A program made the position numbers and the translations under genes. Below, in pieces: positions 46,906 to 55,353 of a DNA stretch of 64,000 nucleotides; positions within the stretch are counted from its first letter, which is position 1; each line of letters begins with the position of its first letter. The notes under the pieces are model-generated. The model did no database searches and had not been told where the DNA came from. It worked only from the letters and a program-made list of their open reading frames with translations. Source of the stretch: Amycolatopsis keratiniphila subsp. keratiniphila (lineage in GTDB: Bacteria > Actinomycetota > Actinomycetes > Mycobacteriales > Pseudonocardiaceae); assembly GCF_001620365.2 (NCBI RefSeq), contig NZ_LQMT02000022.1, forward strand, positions 1 through 64,000, read 5' to 3'.

Positions 46906-48108
46906 ATGGGCGAGCGGCTGCCTGACCCCGAACTGTTCCGTCAAGGCGGGTTCCGGGTCGCGTCGAGGTTGTTCATCGAGGGCGACATCAGGGGTGACGA
47001 GCGCCAGGTGGCGCGGTTGCGGCGGTTCGCGCAGCGGGAGGACCCGGCGGCCGACGTGCTGGTGCCGTTGCTGCGCGAAGGCCGGCCCGAGTTCGAACAG
47101 GCGCTGCGGCAAGGCATCGACAGTGTCGAGAACCCGCCGGAAGAGCTCGAAGCCTTCTTCCGCAACGTCGAGGCGACGCCGTACTGGGTCGACCGGGACC
47201 GCCTTGACCGCGGAGCGCGGGCGATCACGCGTGCCGGGTTGCTCGGCCTCTTCCCGCTCGGCGACGTTTCGTTGATGGGCGGCTATCTCGCTTCGCGCGC
47301 CACGAAGTCGCTCGTCGGCACCGGCGAGATCGAGTACAAGGCGGCACGACGGCTCGTCGAGACGGCGACGTGGTGGATCCACGTGACGACACCGGGCGCG
47401 CTGGTGCCCGGCGGGCGCGGGTACGAGTCCGCGTTGCGGGTGCGGATCGTGCACGCCCACGTCCGCGCGGCCATGAACCGTCGCAAGGACTGGGATTACG
47501 CGGCTTGGGACAGGCCGGTCAACCAGGTCCAGACCGCGGGCACGCTCCTGCTCTTCTCCCTCGTCTACGTCTTCGGCACCCAGCTGCTCGGGCTTCGCTA
47601 CACCGCCCGCGAGCGCGCCGACATCCTGCACCTTTGGCGCTATGTCGGCTGGCTGATGGGCGTCGACGAGGAGCTCCTGCCCGCCGGCGAGGACGACGCC
47701 TGGCGGTTGCTGTGGCTGCTCGCGAGCACCGAGTTCATCCCCGACGACGACTCCAAGCGGCTCGCCGCGGCACTCATGAAGGCCCATGCCGGGATCGGCG
47801 ACGGCCGCGGCGCGCTCGGCAAGGTCCTCGCGCACGTGTCGGTCGCGGGGCACGGGGCGATCAGCAGGCTCCTGCTCGGCAAGACCAACGCCGACTTCCT
47901 CGAACTGCCCGACGATCCGATCGCCCAGGCGGCCGTGGTCGCGGCGGCCGGAGTGAACTTCGCCGCCGAGACGGTCCGGCGGGTGGTGCCCGGCGCGACG
48001 GCCCTCCAGGAGCTGATCGGGGCTGCCGGCCGTCGTCACTACCTACGCCAGGTCACCAAGGTGTTCGGGCTCGACCCGACCTACGGCAGGCACATGAAGG
48101 CCGCTTGA
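46906..48108 (+). CDS. MpaB family oxygenase (DUF2236)
   Basis: A 400-residue protein of the MpaB/rubber-oxygenase-like family (heme b proteins). Conserved parts are GDVSLMGGYLASRATKSLVGTG, the RVRIVHAHVRAAM histidine region (about residue 180-195), and DILHLWRYVGWLMGVDEELLP. The ATG at 46906 follows a perfect GGAGGTGA by five bases; earlier GTG codons in the frame are less suitable. Substrate unknown. An inverted repeat GACAAC-N4-GTTGTC precedes it. Confidence 0.85.
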   Translation: MGERLPDPELFRQGGFRVASRLFIEGDIRGDERQVARLRRFAQREDPAADVLVPLLREGRPEFEQALRQGIDSVENPPEELEAFFRNVEATPYWVDRDRLDRGARAITRAGLLGLFPLGDVSLMGGYLASRATKSLVGTGEIEYKAARRLVETATWWIHVTTPGALVPGGRGYESALRVRIVHAHVRAAMNRRKDWDYAAWDRPVNQVQTAGTLLLFSLVYVFGTQLLGLRYTARERADILHLWRYVGWLMGVDEELLPAGEDDAWRLLWLLASTEFIPDDDSKRLAAALMKAHAGIGDGRGALGKVLAHVSVAGHGAISRLLLGKTNADFLELPDDPIAQAAVVAAAGVNFAAETVRRVVPGATALQELIGAAGRRHYLRQVTKVFGLDPTYGRHMKAA

Positions 48109-48121
48109 CTACGCTGATCGC

Positions 48122-48703
48122 GTGCTCCTCAGCGACCGTGACCTCCGTAAAGAGCTCGACGCCGGCCGTCTCGGCGTCGACCCGTTCGACCCGACGATGG
48201 TCCAGCCGTCGAGCATCGACGTGCGACTCGACCGCTTCTTCCGCGTGTTCGACAACAGCAAGTACACGCATATCGACCCGCAGCTGCAGCAGGACGAGCT
48301 GACTTCGCTGGTCGAGAAGGAGGGCGAAGACCCCTTCGTGCTCCACCCCGGCGAGTTCGTCCTCGGGTCCACCTACGAGACCGTCACGCTCGCCGACGAC
48401 CTCGCCGGCCGCCTGGAGGGCAAGTCCTCCCTCGGCCGCCTCGGCCTGCTGACGCACTCCACCGCGGGCTTCATCGACCCCGGCTTCTCGGGCCACATCA
48501 CCCTTGAGCTGTCGAACGTGGCGAACCTGCCGATCACGCTCTGGCCCGGCATGAAGATCGGCCAGCTCTGCATCTTCCGCCTGTCCAGCGCGGCGGAGTT
48601 CCCGTACGGCTCGAACGAGGCCGGTTCGCGGTACCAGGGGCAGCGGGGCCCCACCCCGAGCCGCGCGTACAAGAACTTCCACCGCGTCGACACCTGGCGC
48701 TAA
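48122..48703 (+). CDS. dcd: dCTP deaminase
   Basis: A 193-residue dCTP deaminase: LLSDRDL, MVQPSSIDVRLD, the catalytic region EGKSSLGRLGL and HSTAGFIDPGFSGHITLE, and a C-terminal nucleotide-closing tail QRGPTPSRAYKNF. In mycobacteria the homologue makes dUMP directly from dCTP (bifunctional with dUTPase). GTG 48122 is the start. It overlaps the convergent monooxygenase by CTAA. Confidence 0.95.
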   Translation: MLLSDRDLRKELDAGRLGVDPFDPTMVQPSSIDVRLDRFFRVFDNSKYTHIDPQLQQDELTSLVEKEGEDPFVLHPGEFVLGSTYETVTLADDLAGRLEGKSSLGRLGLLTHSTAGFIDPGFSGHITLELSNVANLPITLWPGMKIGQLCIFRLSSAAEFPYGSNEAGSRYQGQRGPTPSRAYKNFHRVDTWR

Positions 48704-49899
48704 GAAGCAACCGGGGTATCCCAATCGATCCGGTGCCGCCACATGAAGGCGTTCGGATCCTCCTTCGGCAGGTTCTTGAACGCCCGCGCGAGGAAGAAGT
48801 CCCGGATCACCCGCCCGATGGGCCCGGCCGCCTTGTCGTCGCCGTTGCGCTTGCCGCGCTCGACGACGGCCTCGACGCGCTCGCGCCGCAGTCCTTCGTA
48901 GACGGCGAGCGCCTTCGGGATCGAGGGCACGTCACGCAGGCATCGCGCCAGCGTGACGGCGTCCTCGATGGCCATCGCGGCGCCTTGCCCGGCCGCGGGT
49001 GAGGTCGCGTGCGCGGCGTCGCCGATGATGACCATCCGGTCCGTCCGCCACGTCGGCACGCTCGGGAAGTCGTAGGTCGCCCACGGCCGGTAGATCTCGC
49101 GCGTCGCGCGCACGATCTCGACGGCCGGGGTGCGGTCCACCGCCAGCCCCCGGATCAGGTCCTCCCGCCAGGTGGCCGTCACGGTGAGGTCGGCCGGCGA
49201 CGGCTCACGCTTCCGGGGGACGTTCGCGAACCACCAGACACCCCCGTCCGGATGGACGACGTGGGCGAAGAACAGCCGCTTGCCGAACGTCATGTGCATG
49301 ACGCCGGGTTCGCCGTCCAGGCGCAGGCCTTCGGCCAGTCCGCCCGTGTTCAGCAGCGGCACGTAGCGCGGTGACGGCGCCTTCGGGTCGATGATCGTCC
49401 GCACCCGCGAGCGGAGCCCGTCCGCGCCGATCAGCAGGTCGCCTTCGGCCGTCGAGCCGTCCTCGAAGGTCGCGAGGACGCCGTCGCCGGTCTCGCGCGC
49501 GTCGGCCAAACGCTTGCCATAGCGGATCTCGATGCCGCGTCTGACGGCTTCGTCGCGTAGGCCGACGTACAGCTCGGAGCGCAGCACCGTCTGGCTCACG
49601 GTGCCGTCATCGAGTGCCCCGCCGAGCGCCAAATCCGCCAGCTCACGGCCGTCACCGAGGTGCATCTTGATCCGCGGCGTGTCGAATCCCAGGTCCTTGA
49701 CCAGGCTTTTCAAGCCCAGCGGTGCCAGCGCGTCGAGTCCGTTCACCGCCAGGGTCAGGAACGCGCCGACCCCTTCCGCGGTCCGGTCGTACGCCTCGTG
49801 GATCACCGGCTCGTGCCCCGTCTCGTGCAGTGCGATCGCCGTGATCGTGCCCGCGATACCCCCGCCGGCGATCAAAACCTTCGCCATGTCGTTCACCAT
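48700..49899 (-). CDS. FAD-dependent monooxygenase
   Basis: A 399-residue group A flavoprotein hydroxylase. The FAD dinucleotide motif is LIAGGGIAGTITAIALHETG, the second FAD motif MVIIGDAAHATSPAAGQGAAMAIEDA (about residue 300-325), and the DG motif LLIGADGLRSRVR. ATG 49899 or ATG 49887 may be used. It is divergent from a MarR gene with a dyad between them, so it is probably an inducible resistance or degradation enzyme. Confidence 0.9.
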   Translation of the reverse strand: MVNDMAKVLIAGGGIAGTITAIALHETGHEPVIHEAYDRTAEGVGAFLTLAVNGLDALAPLGLKSLVKDLGFDTPRIKMHLGDGRELADLALGGALDDGTVSQTVLRSELYVGLRDEAVRRGIEIRYGKRLADARETGDGVLATFEDGSTAEGDLLIGADGLRSRVRTIIDPKAPSPRYVPLLNTGGLAEGLRLDGEPGVMHMTFGKRLFFAHVVHPDGGVWWFANVPRKREPSPADLTVTATWREDLIRGLAVDRTPAVEIVRATREIYRPWATYDFPSVPTWRTDRMVIIGDAAHATSPAAGQGAAMAIEDAVTLARCLRDVPSIPKALAVYEGLRRERVEAVVERGKRNGDDKAAGPIGRVIRDFFLARAFKNLPKEDPNAFMWRHRIDWDTPVAS

Positions 49900-49915
49900 C
49901 GAATCTCTTAGAAAC

Positions 49916-49935
49916 TAATTCGTTCTATCGAACTA
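49916..49935. promoter_or_regulatory. Dyad between the monooxygenase and marR genes
   Basis: TAATTCG-TTCTAT-CGAACTA has near-perfect 7-bp arms (one position mismatched) in the 59-base gap between divergent genes. This is the expected place for a MarR operator. Confidence 0.65.
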
Positions 49936-49958
49936 AAGACTCCGCTAGGCTGGCCGCT

Positions 49959-50417
49959 GTGTCAAGCGAGCGAGCGGAACTGGTCGAGCGGATCCTCAAC
50001 GGATCGCGCGCGCTGTCGACGGAGACGGTCATGTTCCACACGGCCATCGCCGAGCTGAGTGGGCTTTCGGCGGTCGAAAGCAAGGTGACCGACTACCTCG
50101 CCCGCTTCGGGCCACAGACACCGAAGGCTCTTTCGCAGCTGTCGGGGCTCGCGCCGGCGTCGATCACCGCGCTCGTCGACAGGCTCGAAGGCAAGGGGAT
50201 CGTCGCCCGCAAGCCGCATCCCGAAGACCGGCGGAAGGTCCTCATCGAGATCGACGCGGCGAGGATGGCCTCCGCCGCGCCTCTCTGGGATCACCTGGTG
50301 AAGTCGGTCCGCGAGGCCTGCGAGAACTACACGGACGGTGAGCTGCAGACCGTGATCCGGTTCCTCGCCGACGCGACGGCGATCACGCACGAGTCCACGG
50401 GTCGCCTCAGCCGCTGA
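49959..50417 (+). CDS. MarR family transcriptional regulator
   Basis: A 152-residue winged-helix protein: TPKALSQLSGLAPASITALVDRLEGKGIVARKPHPEDRRKVLIEI contains the recognition helix and wing with the DRR motif. It is divergent from the FAD monooxygenase gene, with a dyad in the shared promoter. It probably represses both genes until a phenolic or drug-like ligand binds. GTG 49959. Confidence 0.9.
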   Translation: MSSERAELVERILNGSRALSTETVMFHTAIAELSGLSAVESKVTDYLARFGPQTPKALSQLSGLAPASITALVDRLEGKGIVARKPHPEDRRKVLIEIDAARMASAAPLWDHLVKSVREACENYTDGELQTVIRFLADATAITHESTGRLSR

Positions 50418-50475
50418 CCGGTATTACTACTTTCGGGGGTATTGCCGTAACCAGTTCGTGATAGTTTTCGGCCCC

Positions 50476-51231
50476 GTGTCCCCCAATAGAACACGAAGCC
50501 GGTTACTGCTTGTCACGCTCAGTGTCCTGCTGGGCGGGGTGATCGCCAGCGCGAGCTACCTGATGGTGACCGATCGGTTCCAAGGCACCGCGCTGAGCAA
50601 TCTCTCACTCAGCGTCCCCGACACCAAGGGCAGACCCGGCGACGCCCTCGCGAAGCCGCCCGCCTACTTCGGTCAGACGTCCGCTCCGGCGCCGGAGGGC
50701 TCCGCGCCCGGCTCGGCCGCTCCGACGTCGTCCTCGGCGGCTCCCACGTCGTCCTCCGCCCCGCCCAGCTCGTCCTCCGCCGCGGCCGAGCCGCCCGCCC
50801 AGCCTTCCGAGGCGCCCAAGTCCACGCCGAGCAAGGCGCCGGAACCGCCCCGTTCGCAGGACAGCTCGCTCGCCGGGCAGGTCATCGACCTCGTCAACGC
50901 CGAGCGCGCCGACGCGGGCTGCTCGCCGGTGAGCAACGAATCGCATCTCGCCGCCGCCGCCCAGGGCCACAGCGACGACATGTCCGCGCGGAACTACTTC
51001 TCGCACACCACGCCGGAAGGCGTCACGTTCGACCAGCGCATCCGGGCCGCCGGCTACGACAAGCCCGGCGCCGAGAACATCGCCAAGGGCCAGTCGACCG
51101 CCGCCAAGGTGATGGACGCCTGGATGAACTCCGAGGGCCACCGCGCGAACATCCTGAACTGCAAGCTGAAGAAGATCGGCGTCGGCGTCAACACCAAGGG
51201 CATGTACTGGACGCAGAACTTCGGCTACTGA
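50476..51231 (+). CDS. CAP domain secreted protein
   Basis: A 251-residue protein with a membrane-anchoring or signal helix (about 10-30, LLLVTLSVLLGGVIASASYLMV), a long low-complexity Ser/Ala/Pro linker (about 70-135) and a C-terminal CAP/SCP domain with the signature SHLAAAAQGHSDDMSARNYFSH, GENIAKG and HRANILNCKLKKIGVG. It probably sits outside the cell, attached via the linker. GTG 50476 is used; GTG 50458 is possible. Confidence 0.88.
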   Translation: MSPNRTRSRLLLVTLSVLLGGVIASASYLMVTDRFQGTALSNLSLSVPDTKGRPGDALAKPPAYFGQTSAPAPEGSAPGSAAPTSSSAAPTSSSAPPSSSSAAAEPPAQPSEAPKSTPSKAPEPPRSQDSSLAGQVIDLVNAERADAGCSPVSNESHLAAAAQGHSDDMSARNYFSHTTPEGVTFDQRIRAAGYDKPGAENIAKGQSTAAKVMDAWMNSEGHRANILNCKLKKIGVGVNTKGMYWTQNFGY

Positions 51232-52208
51232 CCCTTGCCCCAATCGCCATAGCGGGCCAGCACGGCCGCGCGCAGCTCGGCGTCCGTGCGGGGGACCGGT
51301 TCGATGAACACCTCGGTGACGTCGCCGAAGGACCCGGTCAGCTCGGCCGCCAGCCGGACGCAGGTACGTTCGACCTCCGCCGCGCCGAGTGCGTCGTCGA
51401 AGTCGACGCGGGCGCAGACGAGCACCTGATCGGTGCCCATCAACATGGTCTGCAGATCGACGACGGCCTCGATCTCCGGCGCGTTTCTCAGGTGGTCACG
51501 CACCCCGCGCACCAGCGTGGGGTCCGCCTGCCTGCCGATCAGCAGGCCGCGGTTGGTCCGGCCGAGCAGGTAGGCGACCAGCGCCAGCAGGACACCGATC
51601 GCGATCGACGCCGCGCCGTCCCAGACGTGCGAGCCGGTGAGCTGGTGCAGGCCGATCCCGGCGAACGCGAGCAGCAGGCCGATCAACGCGGCCGAGTCTT
51701 CGAACAGGACGGTCTTCGGCGCCGGGTCGTCGATCATCCGCAGATAGACCGAGACCTTCTGGCCGGAGGCGGCGGCGTCGCGGCGCACCTGCCGCACGGC
51801 CTGGAACCACGAGACGGATTCGAGCGCGAACGCGATGGCGAGGACGATGTAGCCGACGATCGGATCGGTCTGCTCGGTCTCCTCGCCGAAGACCGTCGAG
51901 AAGCCTTCGTAGAGCGCGAACATCGCGCCGGAGGCGAAGATCGACACCGCCGCGAGCAGCGACCAGAAGTACCGTTCCTTGCCGTAGCCGAAGGGATGGA
52001 CGCGGTCGGCGGGGCGGTCCGACCGTTTCAGCGCGGTCAGCAGGAGCACCTCGGTGATCGTGTCGGCCACCGAGTGCGCGGCTTCCGACAGCATCGCGCC
52101 CGAGCCGGTGATGATCCCGGCGATCAGCTTCAGCACGGCGATGGCGAGGTTGACCCCACCCGCCAGCACCACGGTCAGGGTGCTTTCGCCACCGGATTCT
52201 TCACTCAC
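51225..52208 (-). CDS. Cation diffusion facilitator transporter
   Basis: A 327-residue CDF family exporter (zinc, iron or similar) with about six spans. The metal site motif is SEAAHSVADTITEVLLL (HSxxD) and GDSAALIGLLLAF-like EDSAALIGLLLAFAG. A cytosolic C-terminal domain (about 230-320) follows. GTG 52208 is the start. Its last codons overlap the convergent CAP-domain gene by seven bases. Confidence 0.9.
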   Translation of the reverse strand: MSEESGGESTLTVVLAGGVNLAIAVLKLIAGIITGSGAMLSEAAHSVADTITEVLLLTALKRSDRPADRVHPFGYGKERYFWSLLAAVSIFASGAMFALYEGFSTVFGEETEQTDPIVGYIVLAIAFALESVSWFQAVRQVRRDAAASGQKVSVYLRMIDDPAPKTVLFEDSAALIGLLLAFAGIGLHQLTGSHVWDGAASIAIGVLLALVAYLLGRTNRGLLIGRQADPTLVRGVRDHLRNAPEIEAVVDLQTMLMGTDQVLVCARVDFDDALGAAEVERTCVRLAAELTGSFGDVTEVFIEPVPRTDAELRAAVLARYGDWGKGQ

Positions 52209-52238
52209 CTCGCGTAGCGTAGTGCGAGTGCGCCGATC

Positions 52239-52751
52239 TCACAGGCGACGCAATCCCTGCAGGACACGTTCCATCAAGGCGAGTGCCGGATGACCGTCGA
52301 ATTCAGCCTGTGTTTCATGAACGGTGACCAAACCGAGTTCGGCCATATCACCCAAAAGGACCTTTGCAACGCCGAGTGGAACGCATAAGGAAGCAGCCAC
52401 TTCGGCGACGGAAGTGGGACGGCGGCACAGTGCTCTCACGGAATGGAATTCGACGCTGAATCCCGGCGCGGTCCACGGTGCGTCGTTCCGGACGGAAATC
52501 ATCGCTTCGATCGCGAAGTTCCGCTTGGACTGGGTGCGTCCGCCCGTGCGGACGTACGGGCGGACGCGCGTGCGTTTCCGCTCCTGCCGCGGCGGTCGCC
52601 GGGCGGCCGGGATGCTGGGGATGGTCGCTTCCTGAGCCATCCTGGCGAAGGCCGCGGACGAGGGGACCCTGGCGGGCGGGCGAACGGTCGGCGATCCCGG
52701 TGTGGCGAGCCGGTGCTCCCGTGCCGAGCGGAGTTCGTGACGGTTGCCCAT
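52239..52751 (-). CDS. DUF742 family protein (conservon type)
   Basis: A 170-residue protein. The first 75 residues are variable and very basic; the rest is a DUF742 winged-helix-like domain (VRPYVRTGGRTQSK, RPTSVAEVAASLCVPLGVAKVLLGDMAELGLVTVH). DUF742 proteins normally lie in cvn conservons between a roadblock protein and a small GTPase; none is adjacent here. GAGG five bases before ATG 52751 supports the long start. Confidence 0.82.
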   Translation of the reverse strand: MGNRHELRSAREHRLATPGSPTVRPPARVPSSAAFARMAQEATIPSIPAARRPPRQERKRTRVRPYVRTGGRTQSKRNFAIEAMISVRNDAPWTAPGFSVEFHSVRALCRRPTSVAEVAASLCVPLGVAKVLLGDMAELGLVTVHETQAEFDGHPALALMERVLQGLRRL

Positions 52752-52857
52752 TGATTCCTCGCCCCTTTTTTCCGGATCCGCTGCAGCCTATCGCCACGGT
52801 GTACCGCCGAACGGGTAATGGAACGAAATGGTCCCCATCCGGATAAAACAAGAGGGA

Positions 52858-52888
52858 ACATTCTCTCGCATTATGTGCGAGAGAATGT
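52858..52888 (-). terminator. Rho-independent terminator of the EtfD-like gene
   Basis: ACATTCTCTCGCA (52858-52870) pairs perfectly with TGCGAGAGAATGT (52876-52888) around a 5-base loop. On the minus strand the stem is followed by TGTTTTATCC, a U-rich tail, about 50 bases after the hairpin-proximal stop codon at 52908. It is the best terminator in the window. Confidence 0.85.
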
Positions 52889-52907
52889 CCCCTCCGGGTG
52901 TGACGTT

Positions 52908-55202
52908 CTACTTGTCTTCCTCGGGCAGCGGAGTTCCGGTGGCCGTTTCGTCGGTCGGCACGTCGGCCTTTCCGTCGAGTTCGGCGTCCGAGACCGCGTC
53001 CAAAGAGGGCGCACCCGCCGGCACCAGTTGCGGCTCCGGCTTCCGCTTGACGGCGGTCAGCAGCAGCTGGGCGACGTCGACGACCTCGACCTTCTCGCTC
53101 GCCTGCCCGTCGCTCTGGCGCGCGGTGACGCCGTCGGTGAGCATCACGCGGCAGAACGGGCAACCGGTCGCGATCTTCGAAGGTGCGGTGCCGAGCGCTT
53201 CGTCGACGCGCTCGACGTTGATCCGCTTGCCGATCTTCTCTTCCATCCACATCCGCGCGCCACCGGCACCACAGCACATCGAGCGGTCGCCGTGCCGCGG
53301 CATCTCGCGCAGCTGCGCGCCCGAAGCGCCGACGAGCTCACGGGGAGCGTCGTAGACCTTGTTGTGGCGGCCCAGGTAGCACGGGTCGTGGTAGGTGACG
53401 TCCTCGGCGACCGGGGCCACCGGGGTCAGGTGCTTCTCCCGCACCAGGCGGTTGAGCAGCTGCGTGTGGTGCACGACGTCGAACTGGCCGCCCAGCTCCG
53501 GGTACTCGTTCGCGAGGGTGTTGAAGCAGTGGGCACAGGTGACGACCACCTTGCGCGCCTTGCGTTCGCGGCCCTCGAAGACCGAGTTCAGGATCTCGAC
53601 GTTCTGCTGCGCCAGCATCTGGAACAGGAACTCGTTGCCCGCGCGGCGGGCCGGGTCACCGGTGCAGGACTCCTCCGAGCCGAGCACGGTGTACTTGACG
53701 CCCGCGATGTGCAGCAGCTCCGCGACGGCGCGCGTGGTCTTCTTCGCGCGGTCCTCGAACGCGCCGGCGCAGCCGACCCAGAAGAGGTACTCGGTGTCGC
53801 CGAGGTCGCCGTCGAACACCGGCACCTCGAAGTCCAGGTCCTCGGTCCAGGCGAGCCGGTCCTTGGCGTTCTGGCCCCACGGGTTGCCCTTGTTCTCGAG
53901 GTTCTTGAACATCCCGTTGAGCTCGCTGGGGAACGCGGACTCGATCATCACCTGGTAGCGGCGCATGTCGACGATGTGGTCGACGTGCTCGATGTCCACC
54001 GGGCACTGTTCGACGCAAGCGCCGCAGGAGGTGCAGGACCACAGCACCTCGGGGTCGATGACGCCGCCGTCGTCGCCGACGAGCGCCTTCTGTGACTCCG
54101 CGATCGCGAGAACGTCGATACCCGCGTACATGTTGTCGCCCGACAGGCCGATTTCGTCGCCCGCCATGTCGCGCTTGCCGCCTGCGAGCAGGTACGGCGC
54201 CTTCGCGTACGCGTGGTCGCGAAGCTGCGTGATGACGAGCTTCGGCGAAAGCGGCTTGCCGGTGTTCCACGCGGGGCACTGCGACTGGCAGCGGCCGCAT
54301 TCGGTGCAGGTGGAGAAGTCCAGCCAGCCCTTCCAGCTGAAGTCCTCGATCTTGCCGACGCCGAAGGTGTCCTCGTCCGGGTCCGCCTCTTCGAGGTCGA
54401 GCACCTTGCCCTTGCTCATCATCGGCTTGAGCGCGCCCAGCGCGACGCCGCCGTCGTCCTCGCGCTTGAAGTAGATGTTGAAGAAGGCGCTGAACCGGTG
54501 CCAGGCGATACCCATGGTCATCGTGCGCGCGATGACGAACAGCCAGATCGTGGCACTCATCAGCTTGACGAAGGCGAACACCGAGACCAGGTTCGGACTG
54601 GCAGGCAGCAGCTCACCGATCGGGTGCGAGACGAACGCCGCCCAGATCGGGGTTTCGTGGACGTTCATCGCGGACTTCGCGGCGCGGACACCGATGATGC
54701 CGATGCCCTCGATGAGCACGACGGCCTCGATGAAGTACGCCCACTTGAAGTTGGAGCCCTGGAACCGGGACTGGCGGTCGGCGCGGCGCGGGTGGTTCTT
54801 CTGGCGGATCCCGATCAGCACCAGGGCGCCGACGATGGTGCCGACCCCCAGCACCTCCATGAGCAGCTGGAACAGCGACCAGTCGTCGAGGATGGGCCAG
54901 CCCCAGGTGGGGACGAAGACTTCGCCGTACGCCTCGAACAGGGCGAGCGACCCGAGCAGGAAGCCCCACATGACGAGCCAGTGCGCGGCGCCGACGCTGC
55001 GGATCTTGTTCATCCGGGTGTGCGCGGCGAATTCCTTGATCAAGGTCTTCATGCGCGGCACGAACGGGCCGTTGCGGGTCGAGTCGGGCTGGCCGAGGCG
55101 GATCACCCGCACGAAGCGGGCGATGGTCGCGAAGAACATTCCCCAGGCGACGACGCCGAGCAGGACCGAGATCCCGCCGAGCGTCAGCTGTACAGCGCCC
55201 AT
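52908..55202 (-). CDS. etfD: Fe-S oxidoreductase, EtfD-like (ETF-menaquinone electron transfer)
   Basis: A 764-residue membrane protein. N-terminal spans (about 5-240) resemble the nitrate reductase gamma membrane domain; then two 4Fe-4S motifs (CTECGRCQSQCP and CTSCGACVEQCPVD, about 305-395), then two CCG domains of the heterodisulfide-reductase type (CVGCAGAFEDR-like WVGCAGAFED and the C-terminal CCGAGGARMWMEEK). The mycobacterial homologue EtfD links ETF, reduced by acyl-CoA dehydrogenases, to the quinone pool. This fits the FadE5 in this window, and both share an upstream motif. It is monocistronic. Confidence 0.85.
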   Translation of the reverse strand: MGAVQLTLGGISVLLGVVAWGMFFATIARFVRVIRLGQPDSTRNGPFVPRMKTLIKEFAAHTRMNKIRSVGAAHWLVMWGFLLGSLALFEAYGEVFVPTWGWPILDDWSLFQLLMEVLGVGTIVGALVLIGIRQKNHPRRADRQSRFQGSNFKWAYFIEAVVLIEGIGIIGVRAAKSAMNVHETPIWAAFVSHPIGELLPASPNLVSVFAFVKLMSATIWLFVIARTMTMGIAWHRFSAFFNIYFKREDDGGVALGALKPMMSKGKVLDLEEADPDEDTFGVGKIEDFSWKGWLDFSTCTECGRCQSQCPAWNTGKPLSPKLVITQLRDHAYAKAPYLLAGGKRDMAGDEIGLSGDNMYAGIDVLAIAESQKALVGDDGGVIDPEVLWSCTSCGACVEQCPVDIEHVDHIVDMRRYQVMIESAFPSELNGMFKNLENKGNPWGQNAKDRLAWTEDLDFEVPVFDGDLGDTEYLFWVGCAGAFEDRAKKTTRAVAELLHIAGVKYTVLGSEESCTGDPARRAGNEFLFQMLAQQNVEILNSVFEGRERKARKVVVTCAHCFNTLANEYPELGGQFDVVHHTQLLNRLVREKHLTPVAPVAEDVTYHDPCYLGRHNKVYDAPRELVGASGAQLREMPRHGDRSMCCGAGGARMWMEEKIGKRINVERVDEALGTAPSKIATGCPFCRVMLTDGVTARQSDGQASEKVEVVDVAQLLLTAVKRKPEPQLVPAGAPSLDAVSDAELDGKADVPTDETATGTPLPEEDK

Positions 55203-55257
55203 CGTCGGGTGCCTTTCGTCCGTGAAGCGTGTGGTGGTTCGGGCAGACTAATGCTTC

Positions 55258-55273
55258 TTACTGATGGGTAACC
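55258..55273. promoter_or_regulatory. Candidate operator TTAC...TGGGTAACC before etfD
   Basis: TTACTGATGGGTAACC lies 55 bases upstream of the etfD start and matches 13 of 16 bases of the site before fadE5 (35281-35296). The dyad is TTACT/GGGTAA. It is also near the promoter of the divergent SMR gene. Confidence 0.5.
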
Positions 55274-55326
55274 CACTGACCGCGCCCAAGTCCCACCGAT
55301 GTGGTGTACGCCTCTCTTGGTTTTAA

Positions 55327-55336
55327 GACGATCGTC
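55327..55336. promoter_or_regulatory. GACGATCGTC palindrome before the SMR gene
   Basis: A perfect 10-bp palindrome, 17 bases before the SMR start and flanked by TTTTAA. It is the likely operator of the TetR regulator encoded just downstream. Confidence 0.55.
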
Positions 55337-55353
55337 CAGGTAGTTTTTGTGAC

